Numbered from the stretch's first letter, positions 9,059-18,644 are shown. The stretch is DNA of 19,962 bases from Ignavibacteria bacterium (GCA_016719565.1 JADJYU010000004.1:1-19962); one strand, 5' to 3'. The notes: generated by a model not told the origin, from the letters alone. A program made the numbers and translations.

Positions 9059-9633
9059 TTTCTTACTATTCTACTGATTAAATTCCAAATTCGAAGAGAT
9101 AATTTCCAGATTCGAAGAAACAAATTACCAATTCAGAGAAATGCATTCCAAATTCGAAGCCGCATAACGCACTTACAAAGCCGCGCGATGCACTTACAAT
9201 GCCATTCGACAACACTTACAAAGACGCACGATGCATTAGCAAAGACGCACGACACACATTCAAAGCAGTTTGACAGCACTTACAATGAAGCGCAACGCAC
9301 ATAGAATACACTAAATTGCACTTGCAATGCAGTGTGTATACATTTACAATACAGCGTGCAGCACATTCATAGCAGCATGCAGCACATTCATAGCAGCATG
9401 CAGCACATTCATAGCAGCGTGCAGCACATTCATAGCAGCGTGTAGCACATTCATAGCAGCGTGCAGCAAATTCATAGCAGTTCAACAGCACTTACAATGC
9501 CGTTCACAAACACTTACAATGCCATTCGACAGCACTTACAATGCCGTACGATAGCACTTACAATGCAGCGCGACAGCACTTACAATGCCGCTCGACAACA
9601 CTTTACAATGCCGTTCTGCAGAAATTACAATGC
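9059..9633. repeat. Degenerate tandem array of 21/22-bp units (about 27 copies)
   Basis: From 9169 onward each unit is a conserved 12-bp half, consensus CACTTACAATGC, followed by a 9- or 10-bp GC-richer variable half. Conserved halves start at 9170, 9191, 9213, 9234, 9255, 9277, 9298, 9319, 9341, 9362, 9383, 9404, 9425, 9446, 9467, 9489, 9511, 9533, 9555, 9577, 9599 and 9622. The spacing is therefore 21 or 22 bp throughout, with one 23. Before 9169 a related series, consensus AAATTCCAAATT plus CGAAGAAAC-like, runs at 9059, 9080, 9101, 9122 and 9143, exactly 21 bp apart. The mixed 21/22 spacing breaks any reading frame, so the Cys-rich frames here are artefacts. Confidence 0.93.
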
Positions 9634-9662
9634 ATTTGTCTGTATTAATTTTTGATAAAAAA

Positions 9663-9749
9663 ATGTTACTCCCAATGGATTTTGTTTTTCTGCTCTCAAT
9701 TTTGTTTTTAACCGCAATAGCGGTTTCATATTTGAAGAAAGAATATTGA
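9663..9749 (+). CDS. Possible 28-residue membrane peptide
   Basis: An ATG at 9663 opens a 28-codon frame ending at the TGA at 9747-9749. The peptide begins MLLPMDFVFLLSILFLTAIA and ends VSYLKKEY. It is one hydrophobic helix with a positively charged tail, the usual form of small bacterial inner-membrane peptides (for example KdpF-like subunits or type I toxins). No Shine-Dalgarno sequence is seen. A perfect hairpin (AACCGC-AATA-GCGGTT, 9710-9725) lies inside the frame and a terminator-like structure follows it. AT-rich DNA often gives short hydrophobic frames by chance, so this is only a candidate. Confidence 0.3.
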   Translation: MLLPMDFVFLLSILFLTAIAVSYLKKEY

Positions 9750-9790
9750 TATCTAAATAACAGCGTAGCTGAGATATTTTCTTTTCTTAA
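9748..9790 (+). terminator. Possible hairpin terminator after the small open frame
   Basis: The outer stem pairs ATATCT (9749-9754) with AGATAT (9772-9777). An inner stem pairs CAGC (9761-9764) with GCTG (9768-9771). A pyrimidine-rich run, TTTTCTTTTCTT, follows. The unpaired 6 nt on one side makes it imperfect, so it is a weak call. Confidence 0.35.
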
Positions 9791-9902
9791 CGTCCAAAAT
9801 AAATATTTTCATTCATATTAATTTCATTTAAAAAAATATTCACCGGTTTACTCATATTTAAGGATTGATTTAAATATTTAAGAAATCTATATTGAAAAAC
9901 TC
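9790..9902 (+). promoter_or_regulatory. Leader of the metal-efflux operon (no specific site identified)
   Basis: This AT-rich stretch lies directly before the metal operon and must hold its promoter unless transcription comes from further upstream. I see no clear operator dyad and no Shine-Dalgarno sequence. I did not identify a Bacteroidota-type -33/-7 promoter with confidence. Confidence 0.3.
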
Positions 9903-10223
9903 TTGAAAACATTTAGAAAAATACTGGCTCTATATATCCTTTTGCTTGCAATGACTCCATGTTTAGATAATTGCACAATTGAATTATGTTCAGTCGAAGA
10001 AAAAGTCCACATCGAAAATTCATATATTGATAATCACACAGATAGTAAAAACCACACTGACTATTGCTCACCATTATGTATCTGTGACTGCTGTAACACA
10101 GTAATAACTTACCTTAATATCTTTAATCTTGATTATTTTAGCGCCTCGAGTATAATTAAAATTGAAAAACCGGGCTTTAATACTCATTCCCTTTCAACTA
10201 CTTCTCCGCCTCCAAAATCATAA
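9903..10223 (+). CDS. Small secreted Cys/His-rich protein (DUF6660-like) leading the metal operon
   Basis: This 106-residue frame starts at TTG 9903 (no ATG fits) with a signal peptide of about 20 residues, KTFRKILALYILLLAMTPC. The middle has several His and Asp residues, then a CSPLCICDCC cluster near residues 55-64. A Ser/Pro tail ends the protein. Small proteins of this form, with the CSPxCxCxCC cluster, commonly precede CusA/CzcA-type pumps in Bacteroidota, and I recall them as DUF6660. The cysteine cluster suggests metal or thiol binding in the periplasm, but no function is established. It stands about 70 bp before the RND pump gene on the same strand. Confidence 0.7.
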   Translation: MKTFRKILALYILLLAMTPCLDNCTIELCSVEEKVHIENSYIDNHTDSKNHTDYCSPLCICDCCNTVITYLNIFNLDYFSASSIIKIEKPGFNTHSLSTTSPPPKS

Positions 10224-10296
10224 ATTAACTTATAATCTTTTTTTTTTTTTAAGCTGTAATTAGAATTTTCAGCTTAAGATTATTTATAATTAATTT

Positions 10297-13200
10297 ATGA
10301 TAAATAAAATCATCGCTTTTCAATAAAGCAAAAAATAGTAATTGGGTTTTTTATATTGATACTAATTCTTCTGGGAATTTATTCAGCCGTTAAACTTCCA
10401 ATAGATGCAGTTCCGGACATTACTAATAATCAAATCCAGATAATAACTTCAAGCCCCACTTTGTCTGCTACAGAAGTCGAAAGGTTTATTACTTACCCTG
10501 TAGAAATTGCAATGAAAAGTTTACCGGATATCATTGAACTTCGGTCAATTTCAAAATTTGGTATCTCAGTCGTAACAGTTGTTTTCGAAGATAATGTTGA
10601 TACTTATTTTGCGCGAAATCTTGTATTTCAAAAGCTGAAAGAAGCTGAAGAGAATATGCCGGAAGGATTAGGGACTCCGGAAATGGCTCCCGTCAGCACA
10701 GGGCTTGGTGAGATTTATCAATATATAGTCCGGCCGGAAAATCGCAATGATACAACTTACAGTGATATGCAGCTTAGGACTATACAGGACTGGATCGTTA
10801 AAAGGCAATTGCTTGGAACCGAAGGTGTGGCAGAGGTAAACAGTTTTGGCGGTTTTGAACAGCAATACCATATTCTGATAAATCCTGACGCTCTTAAGAG
10901 TTATAATCTAACATTAAGAGAAGTACATGAAGCGGTAGTCGGAAACAACAGCAATGTAGGCGGAGGTGTAATTGAAAAAAATGCTGATCAGTATTCAATA
11001 AGAGGAATCGGATTAATTGAAAAAATTGAAGATCTGCAAAACATTGTGATTAAAACTGATCATGGTATACCAATTTATCTTAATCAAATAGCTGAGATAG
11101 AATATGGTAAAGGTCTTAGAGTAGGCGGTGTAACTCAGGATGGAAACGGTGAAGTTGTAGCTGGAATAGTTATGATGCTTAAAGGAGCTAATTCAAGGGA
11201 AGTTTCTCAGAGAGTTCATGAAAAAATAGAAGAAATAAAACCATCTTTACCTGCCGGTGTTACAATCGATGAATTTTATAACAGGGAAAATCTTATCAAC
11301 AGTACGATCAAAACAGTTGAAACAAACCTTATTGAAGGAGGAGTAATTGTAATTCTTGTTTTGGTGCTTCTTCTCGGAAATTTAAGGGCAGGTTTTATAG
11401 TCGCATCTGTCATTCCCCTCTCCATGCTCTTTGCAATTATCATGATGAATCTTTTCAATGTATCCGGTAATTTAATGTCACTTGGCGCAATAGACTTCGG
11501 CTTGATAGTTGACGGTGCAGTTATAATAGTTGAGTCTGTAATAGTTGCGATCGCTGCAAAAATCCATTTGAACAAAAAAACATTGAACAAAGAGGAATTT
11601 GATGAAACTGTATATTCCTCATCAACTTCAATAATAAAGTCTGCGATTTTTTGGAATTTTAATAATTCTTGTTGTATATCTGCCGATATTTGCTCTGGGC
11701 GGTATAGAGGGGAAAATGTTTAAACCAATGGCATTCACCGTTGGGTTCGCTTTAGTCGGAGCATTACTGCTTTCGATTACTTATGTGCCGATGATGTGTT
11801 CTTTAATTTTGAAAAGAGATTTGAAAGAGAAGGAAACTATTGCCGACAAGATAATGAATGGTTTAAAGAGAATGTATTTACCTGTTCTCGAATTTGCTTT
11901 AAGAAATAAACTGATAACTATTGGAATAGCCGTTGTCTTTCTTATTATTAGTTTGCTGACTTTCACCCGCCTGGGTGGTGAATTTATTCCCAAAGCTGAT
12001 GAAGGTGATCTCGCATATCAGATAGTCCGTCTTCCGGGGATATCTCTTACAGAATCAATAAATATTGGCACCCGAATTGAAAAATCTTAATTGAAAAATT
12101 TCCTGAAGTAAAAACAGTGGTAACTAAAACAGGAGCTCCTGAACTTGCAACAGACCCGATGGGTCCGGAATTCAGCGATGTCATTGTAATATTAAAACCA
12201 AAAGATGAATGGACTACCGCTGAAACAAAAGAAGAACTGATCGAAAAATACAAAGAGAATTGTCAATTGTCCCTGGGGTAGGATTATCCTTTACTCAGCC
12301 TATTGAATTAAGATTTAATGAATTGATTTCCGGTGCAAGAGGCGACATTGCTGTTAAGATCTTTGGGGATGATCTTAGTGTTTTATCGGATAAAGGAAAT
12401 GAAGTATCGGCGATCATGGGAGAAATTAACGGGGCGGAGGATATCTCTGTTCAGCAGGTGGAAGGACTGCCTCAATTACAAATAAAAATCCTAAGAGATA
12501 AAATATCACTCTATGGAATAAATGTAGATGATGTAAATAACGTGATCAAACAGCCCTTGCAGGAAAATCATCCGGCGTAGTGTTTGAGGAGATAAGAAGT
12601 TTGATATTATTATAAAATATTCAGATGAGTACAAAAAAAATATTGATGTTATTAGAAATATTTTAGTGGCTTCACCGGAGAATTTAATGATACCGCTTTC
12701 GGAGCTTGCGGAAATTGACGTAAAAGAGGGACCCGCTGAAATAACAAGAGATAATGGCAAAAGAAGAATTGTGATTCAGGGGAAATGTAAGAGGAAGAGA
12801 TATTGAAAGTTTTGTAAATGAATTAAAATCTAAAATAGGAACACAATTGAATTTACCTCCGGGATATTACTTGGAATACGGTGGGACTTTTAAAAATCTT
12901 GAAAGCGCGAGACAGAGATTATTGATAGCTGTACCGGTATCTTTGTTTTTTTTATATTTGCTTTACTGTTTGTCACTTTTAATTCCGTTAAACAGGGTTT
13001 GCTTGTTTTTTCAGGAATTCCCTTTTCAGTTGTAGGAGGTATTTTTGCTTTAGTTATCAGAGATCTGCCTTTCAGTATTTCAGCCGGAATTGGTTTTATT
13101 GCTTTGTTTGGAGTAGCTGTTTTAAACGGAATAGTAATGATAGCATTTTTTAACCGGCTTGAAGAAGAAGGAGTGACTAATATACATGACAGAATAATTT

Positions 13201-13433
13201 CCGGTACTGCATCCAGGCTAAGACCAATTCTTATGACTGCTCTTGTAGCATCGCTTGGATTTATACCTATGGCGTTGTCAACGGGCTCGGGAGCTGAAGT
13301 TCAAAGACCTTTAGCTACGGTTGTAATAGGAGGACTTATCTCCTCAACTCTCTTAACACTGATCGTCTTACCTGTTCTTTACGGAATATTTAATAAGCAC
13401 ACTAATCCCGAATATACTTTTAAAAAATCATGA
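10297..13433 (+). CDS. czcA: Heavy-metal efflux RND pump, CzcA family (frameshifted)
   Basis: This is the inner-membrane, proton-driven pump of a three-part metal efflux system. The ATG at 10297 gives MINKIIAF. A lost T near 10318 leads into SIKQKIVIGFFILILILLGIYS, the first membrane helix. PIDAVPDITNNQIQI and the porter domain follow. The fourth helix carries DFGLIVDGAVIIVES (about 11495-11537), the Asp/Asp/Glu proton-relay motif of the divalent-metal (Zn/Co/Cd, HME1-like) pumps rather than the Cu/Ag type. Frameshifts occur near 10318, 11655 (T-run), 12088, 12257, 12570, 12590, 12785 and 12955. Corrected length is about 1045 residues, normal for CzcA without the TolC fusion often seen in Bacteroidota. 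Its stop overlaps the ATPase start as ATGA. Confidence 0.95.
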
Positions 13434-15311
13434 AAGAATTATTAACAGATAAGAAATTCAGATTCCTTCTGATAGCATTAGTATTTGTCGGTATATTCGA
13501 AGTTCTTTCTATTTTAAATATCCATTTCAATAAGTATATCGAGTTTCCGCTATTTGCAGTAATAAGTATAATAATTGGTTATAGTACACTCTGGAGCGGA
13601 ATCAGGGAATTTGCTGAAGTTCAACTTCAGGAGCATCAATACTTTAATGTTCATCGCGGTTTGCGGAGCATTTTATCTGGGACAGTATCCGGAGGGAGCT
13701 ATTGTAATAATATTGTTTACACTCGGAGAAAAATTAGAGAGTTTTGGAGTTCAGAAAAGTAAATCCGCCTTACGATCTTTGATAGATGATTCTCCAAAAA
13801 CAGAGCTGATCAAAGGTAATGAAATAAAAACACCAATAGATAAAGTAAAGGTCGGTGAAATAATTGTAATAAAACCCGGAGACAAAATTGCTCTGGATGG
13901 AAAGGTACTTGAAGGAACATCTTTTGTTGACGAGTCAATGATAACAGGCGAGCCGATCCCGGTTGATAAAAGGGCTGGTAATTTGGTTTTGCCGGTTCGC
14001 TAAACAAGCAAGGCTATATTGAAGTTGAAGTAACAAAGATTTCAAAAGATTCAACTTTAGCCAAAATAATTGAAGCTACTTTCAACGCAACAAAATCAAA
14101 AGCCGATACTCAAAGGTTCATTGAAAAGTTCTCTGAATACTATACGCCTTCAGTTTTATTGGTGGCTGTATTAATTGTTGTTATACCTGTTGTTTTTTAT
14201 AACGGAGATTTCAATGAATGGCTGTTAATGAGTTTAACTCTTCTGGTAATTTCCTGTCCCTGCGCTTTAGTTATTTCAACTCCAGTTTCTATATATTCTG
14301 CTGTAGGCAATGCTTCTTCGAAGGGAATATTAATAAAAGGGGGGGAAATATTTGGAAGCAATAGGAAATATTAAAGCAATTGCCATGGATAAGACTCGAA
14401 CGATCACTCTCGGTAAGCCTGTAGTCAGCGATATAATTCCTTTAAACGGATTCTCCAAAGAAGAACTGATTGCATGTGCAGCAGGCTTTGAAATTTTTCC
14501 GAGCACCCAATAGCAGCAAGTATTATAGAAAAGGCCAGACAGGATAATATTAATTTCCATAAAGTAGAAAATTTCGAAGCTGTAATCGGAAAAGGTGTAA
14601 ATGGCGATTGCATTGTTTGTACAGACAAACCTCATTATCTGGGAAGTCTTGAATTTATCACGGAGGAAGTATCTGTAAAGAAAATGTGATTAAAAAAGTG
14701 GAAGAATTACAAAGTCAGGGAAAACAGCTCTCATTCTAAGATCGGATCAAAAACTTGAAGGGATCATTACAGTCACGGATGAGATAAAAACTGAAAGCAA
14801 GGAAGCAATTAGTGAGATTATTTCTCTCGGAATAGTCCCGGTTATGATGACAGGAGATAATAATAATGCCGCGAGGTTTGTAGGTACAATAGTCGGTATC
14901 AGTGACATTCGAAGTCATTTATTACCGCTGGAAAAATCCGATGAAATAAAAAAACTTAAGGAAAAATATAAAGGTGTTGCAATGGCAGGAGATGGAGTTA
15001 ACGATGCGCCCGCGCTGGCTAATGCTGATGTCGGTATTGCAATGGGTTCTGCCGGTTCTGATATCGCAATTGAAACAGCAGATATCGCTTTAATGAATGA
15101 TAATCTGAAACTCATACCATTCATTATAAAACTAAGCAGAAAAACAATTTCAACAATTAAGATCAATACAATATTCGCAATTTCTACAAAATTCATATTT
15201 ATTGTCCTGGCGGTTTTAGGACTAAGCAATCTTGTAATGGCTATAATGGCCGACGTAGGAGTGACAATATTAGTCATTCTTTTTAGTCTGCGACTTTTAA
15301 AATATAAATAA
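13430..15311 (+). CDS. P1B-type heavy-metal ATPase, Zn/Cd/Co class (frameshifted)
   Basis: This pump exports divalent metals from cytosol to periplasm. The start overlaps the czcA stop (ATGA), indicating translational coupling. No N-terminal HMA or CxxC domain is present, so the protein begins directly with membrane helices. Motifs in order are TGEP in the actuator domain (about 13945), SCPCALV in the metal-binding helix (about 14256), a phosphorylation site that reads DKTRT instead of DKTGT (about 14389), HP in SEHPIAASI across a frameshift (about 14500), MTGDN (14848), GDGVNDAPAL (about 14992) and MADVGVT in the last helix. That helix keeps the Asp typical of ZntA/CadA. Frameshifts lie near 13620, 13995, 14350, 14505 and 14690-14735. 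Length is about 627 residues after correction. Confidence 0.93.
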
Positions 15312-15317
15312 ACTTTT

Positions 15318-16544
15318 ATGATAGGAAAAATAAAATTTATTGCACTTACATTTATGCTCAGTTCTCTGATAATTCCTTTAGGTTACTCGCAGGAAAAAAT
15401 TACTCTCAACGATGCATTAAAATTGCAATAGATAATAACCAGCAAATAAAATCAGCACAGCTAAATATTGCTAAAGACGAAGCACTCAAATCCACTTCCT
15501 TTAATATTCCAAATCCTGAATTATTTATTGAGTATGAAGGTGTAAAAGGAGTCTGAACAATTCTGAAAGCCGGAAGATCGGCATTATTCAGGAGCTTGAA
15601 TTTCCGACAAATTATTTTTTTTACGGTCAGATGTACTGCACTCGCAGGTAAGCATCTCGCAGGAAGAATTAAACAACCGGAAAAATAATCTTGAAGCTGA
15701 TGTTAAAACAAACTATAACCTGTTACTCCTTCAAAAAAGCTTCTTGAAACATCAAAAATAATCTGACAATTTACATTGATTTTTTATTAGTGGCTGAGAG
15801 AAAATATGAAGTTGGAGAAACATCAAACCCCGAAGTCCTTAATGCTAAAATAAATAAGATAAATTTGAAAATGAGATTATAAAATTGGAGTCCGATGTAA
15901 ATGTAACACAGTCTGAACTTAAAAATTTACTGAATATAAGCTACGATATTATTCCGGCAGAAGAATTAACATATAATGAGATCACTCTATCCAGAGAAGA
16001 ACTTTACAAAGAGCCTTGCAATTTAACCCTGAACTCCAAATACAAAAATACAGGAAACAAAAATTTTCAAATATGCTTTCCCTTTCAAAAGGAGAGTTAT
16101 TGCCAAATCTGTCTTTAAGTTATTACAATCAAAAGCTGGGAACCGAAACCGGTTTTTGGGGAATGGAGCTGGGTTTAGGAATTCCTTTTTGGTTTTGGGG
16201 AGCTCAATCCGGAAACATCCGGGCTTCGGGATATGAGCTTCAAATAGCATCTAACAAGAAACAATATTTAGAAAAGAAATAGAAAATGATTTGAACCGAT
16301 CATATTTAGATTATACAAATAGTTTGAGACAGCTGCAGTTTTTTTCTGAAGAGGCAATAATAGAAACTGAAGAAATATTCCGGCAGGCAAAATTAGTTAT
16401 GAACAAGGTGAAATAGGTTTTTTTGAATATTTACAATCCCTGAACATTGTCTATGATACAAGGGTTCAGTTTTTAAACGCTACATACAGTTATAATCAAT
16501 CAATAATTAATTTAGAAAAAATTACGGCGGGAGACCTAAAATGA
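15318..16544 (+). CDS. TolC/CzcC-family outer membrane efflux protein (frameshifted)
   Basis: This is the outer-membrane channel partner of the RND pump. The ATG at 15318 lies 6 bp after the ATPase stop. It opens a signal peptide, MIGKIKFIALTFMLSSLIIP, ending near GYSQ. ITLNDALKIAIDNNQQIKSAQLNI is a typical first TolC repeat. The second repeat shows ALQFNPELQIQKYRKQ (about 16013), then GMELGLGIPFWFWG and a helical C-terminus ending in NATYSYNQSIINLEKITAGDLK. The open frame is broken at least seven times (near 15420, 15555, 15630, 15735, 15865, 16015 and 16275). Corrected length is about 408 residues, usual for CzcC-like proteins. The stop overlaps the adaptor start as ATGA. Confidence 0.88.
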
Positions 16545-17913
16545 TATTAGAATTTAAAACGATCTGCAGAATACATTATTTATTAGCATATATTTTGCTG
16601 ATAATTCTTGTAAGCGGATGCGGGAATAAAGAGGAAGGGTTAATTCAAAACGAAGATGCTCATTCAGAAGAATCCGGTCAAACGGAAGATGAACATTCCG
16701 GAGAAGTTGCGCTGACCGAAAAGCAAATAAAAGTTATGGACATTCAGTTTGCAAAAATTGAGGAACAAAATATCAACGGTTACATAAAAGTAAACGGTGA
16801 AATTATGATAAATCCGGATAATGAATCAAAAGTCAAGGCATTATTCCCGGAAGAGTCAGAAAGATCTTTGTAAAGGAAGGTTCATTTGTAAGGGCAGGAC
16901 AGACTCTTGCTGTGATTGAAAATCCCGACTTGGTAAATGTACAGGTTGATTATATAAATGCAAAAATGATTATGAATTTTCCTAAACAGGAATATGAGAG
17001 ACAAAGAATTCTCAGCTCTGACAATATCGGTTCTAAGAAAAATCTTGCTGAAGTTGAATCAAATTACAGACGTTCGCTGGCTAATTATAAGACATTGGAA
17101 GAGAACTTCGACTTACAGAATATCTAAGAACAGGTTTGATAACATATATCAGGATACTGTTGCTAATCTCCAGAGAAATTTTCAATCACAGCCCCGATAT
17201 CCGGCAATATTGTTTCAAGAAATATTACTATCGGACAATATGTTGAGCCATCGATGGATATGTTTCATATTGTCAATACATCAACAGTCTTTGTTGATTT
17301 AAGTATATTTGAAAAGGATCTGAAGTATGTAAATGTAGGACAAAAAGTTATAATCGAAATGAAGACAAATTCTACGAAGCAATACGAAGGAAAAATTTTA
17401 TTTATAAATAAAGTTTTTGACGATATAAACCGAACTGTAAAAGTAAGGGTTTCTATAAATAATAAAGCGCAGGAGCTTTATCCTTTCATGTTTGTATCAG
17501 CAAAAATTTATGTTACTGATGCGAATGTAATGGCCGTTCCGCTATCAGCAATAGAATCTGAAGGTGAGAACAAATACATATTTGTCAAAACGAATGAAAG
17601 AAAAAAAAATGAAATACATGCTGAACATTCAGGTGAGGAAGATCATGCAGAAGGTGAGGAGCATAAAGAAGATAACGGACATAAAGAAGGTGAGGAGCAT
17701 GAAGATCACGGACATAAAGAAGGTGAGGAACCCAGTGGAGAAGAAGGAATAGTATTTAAAGAAAGTTTCAGGTTAATACGGGGATTTCAGATGATAATTA
17801 TGTTGAGATAATTCCATTTGAAGAGTTAGGTAAGGATGAAGAGGTTGTATCGAAGGAACATTCTATCTTAAGTCTGAACTGAAAAAGAAGACCTGGGTGA
17901 GCATGAACATTAG
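16541..17913 (+). CDS. RND periplasmic adaptor (CzcB/CusB family) lipoprotein with His-rich tail (frameshifted)
   Basis: This is the membrane-fusion subunit linking the RND pump to the outer membrane channel. The N-terminus has a hydrophobic stretch ending LVSGC, a lipobox, so it is probably lipid-anchored. A short His/Glu segment follows. GYIKVNGEIMINPDNESKVKA and VKEGSFVRAGQTLAVIENP form the biotinyl-lipoyl-like domain, and a helical hairpin (about 16935-17110) comes next. The beta-barrel part reads VFVDLSIFEKDLKYVNVGQKV, then AVPLSAI. Residues encoded at about 17610-17735 are a Glu/His-rich insert with eight histidines in GHKEGEEH-like repeats, suited to binding divalent metal. The C-terminus ends GEHEH. 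Frameshifts lie near 16850, 17115, 17195, 17770 and 17850. The start overlaps the TolC-gene stop. Confidence 0.92.
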
Positions 17914-18117
17914 GGGTATTATTTGTACCTAATATTCACTCAATATTATATTTAGAATTAAATTTAAATTTTTTGCCGGTTATTTATATAAAATGTTTTA
18001 GTAGCTACAAATTTTTAGAAATTCAGATTGCAATTTTTAATTCAAAGTATTAATTTGATTCAAACATATTTAAGTTAGTTCTAAGTGGAAAACTTTTAAA
18101 AATTAAAAGGATTAAAA
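17914..18117. other. AT-rich intergenic gap after the metal operon
   Basis: This gap holds no open frame of note, no strong hairpin and no repeat that I can see. It should contain the end of the metal operon transcript and the promoter of the lysine-rich gene. Confidence 0.5.
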
Positions 18118-18602
18118 TGAAACATTTTAAAAAATTTATCCGGGTTACAGATTGGAATATTTTCACTGCTGATCGCAATATGCGGAGTTCTTGGATATTT
18201 GTATTATGACTCATATAAGACAAATATCAAGATAGTCTGACGTTAAAAGAAGTCAAAGCTGAAATCTCGATCTGTCCAGGATATTGATATTGTAAAGGAA
18301 AAATATGACAGACTTCAGAAGCGAGTCGACGTCATTAAAAACAAAGTAACAAAAGCCTTGCCTACAAAGAAAAAAATTTTACAAAGAAGAAAAGCAAACT
18401 CTCGTCAGCCGGCAAGAAATACAGCAAGAAATACAGTAAGAAAAAGGTAAGTTGACAAAAGCTCTATTACGATCTTAAGAAAAATGAAGCGTAAAAAATA
18501 CACTAAAAATAAATCAAATACAGTAAGAGCAAATCTTACTCTAAAAGCAAATCTTCCTATCAACCGTCTAAGAAACCGTTAAAAATATATTACAAAATAT
18601 AA
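18118..18602 (+). CDS. Small membrane-anchored lysine-rich protein (frameshifted)
   Basis: I do not recognise a family. The ATG at 18118 gives MKHFKKFI. After a one-base shift near 18145 comes one membrane helix, LQIGIFSLLIAICGVLGYLYYD. A charged, probably coiled-coil stretch follows: IVKEKYDRLQKRVDVIKNKV (about 18290-18350). The C-terminal half is Lys/Ser/Tyr-rich and repetitive, with AGKKYSKKYSKKK at 18410-18450 and SKSKSYSKSKSSYQPSKKP at 18521-18578. It ends ...IYYKI at the TAA at 18600-18602. At least four frameshifts are needed to join these parts. The overall form is one anchor, a coiled coil and a polybasic tail, which could bind DNA, the cell wall or acidic polymers. That is inference only. 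Confidence 0.55.
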
Positions 18603-18644
18603 ACCTTATACTAGTTTCAAACAGGTAATTTATTCTGGATTTAT

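Noticed and set aside
8878..9123. 81-residue protein on the minus strand over the 47-bp repeats
   Set aside because: It is a translation of the palindromic repeat, and 47 bp is not a multiple of three, so successive units are read in different frames.
9216..9554. Cys-rich repeat proteins encoded in the array (minus 9216-9491, plus 9327-9554)
   Set aside because: They arise because a 21-bp unit keeps frame for a few copies. Units of 22 bp break the frame on both sides, and there are similar open frames on both strands.
9059..9633. CRISPR or TIGR-like guide array
   Set aside because: Units are only 21-22 bp and the variable 9-10-bp parts look like mutated copies of one another, not independent spacers. 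The conserved half itself drifts along the array. No cas, Nop-domain or other guide-using gene is in the window, and no box C/D-like motif is seen.
9170..9633. Plasmid iteron origin
   Set aside because: A period near 22 bp fits iterons, but there is no rep or par gene, the copy number is high, the units are very degenerate, and the neighbours look chromosomal.
10297..13433. Programmed frameshifting in the pump gene
   Set aside because: There are at least eight breaks at unrelated sites, several in simple homopolymers, and the same pattern occurs in all other long genes.
13810..15277. Minus-strand open frames over the ATPase gene
   Set aside because: The plus strand carries conserved ATPase motifs throughout, and the minus frames show no family features.
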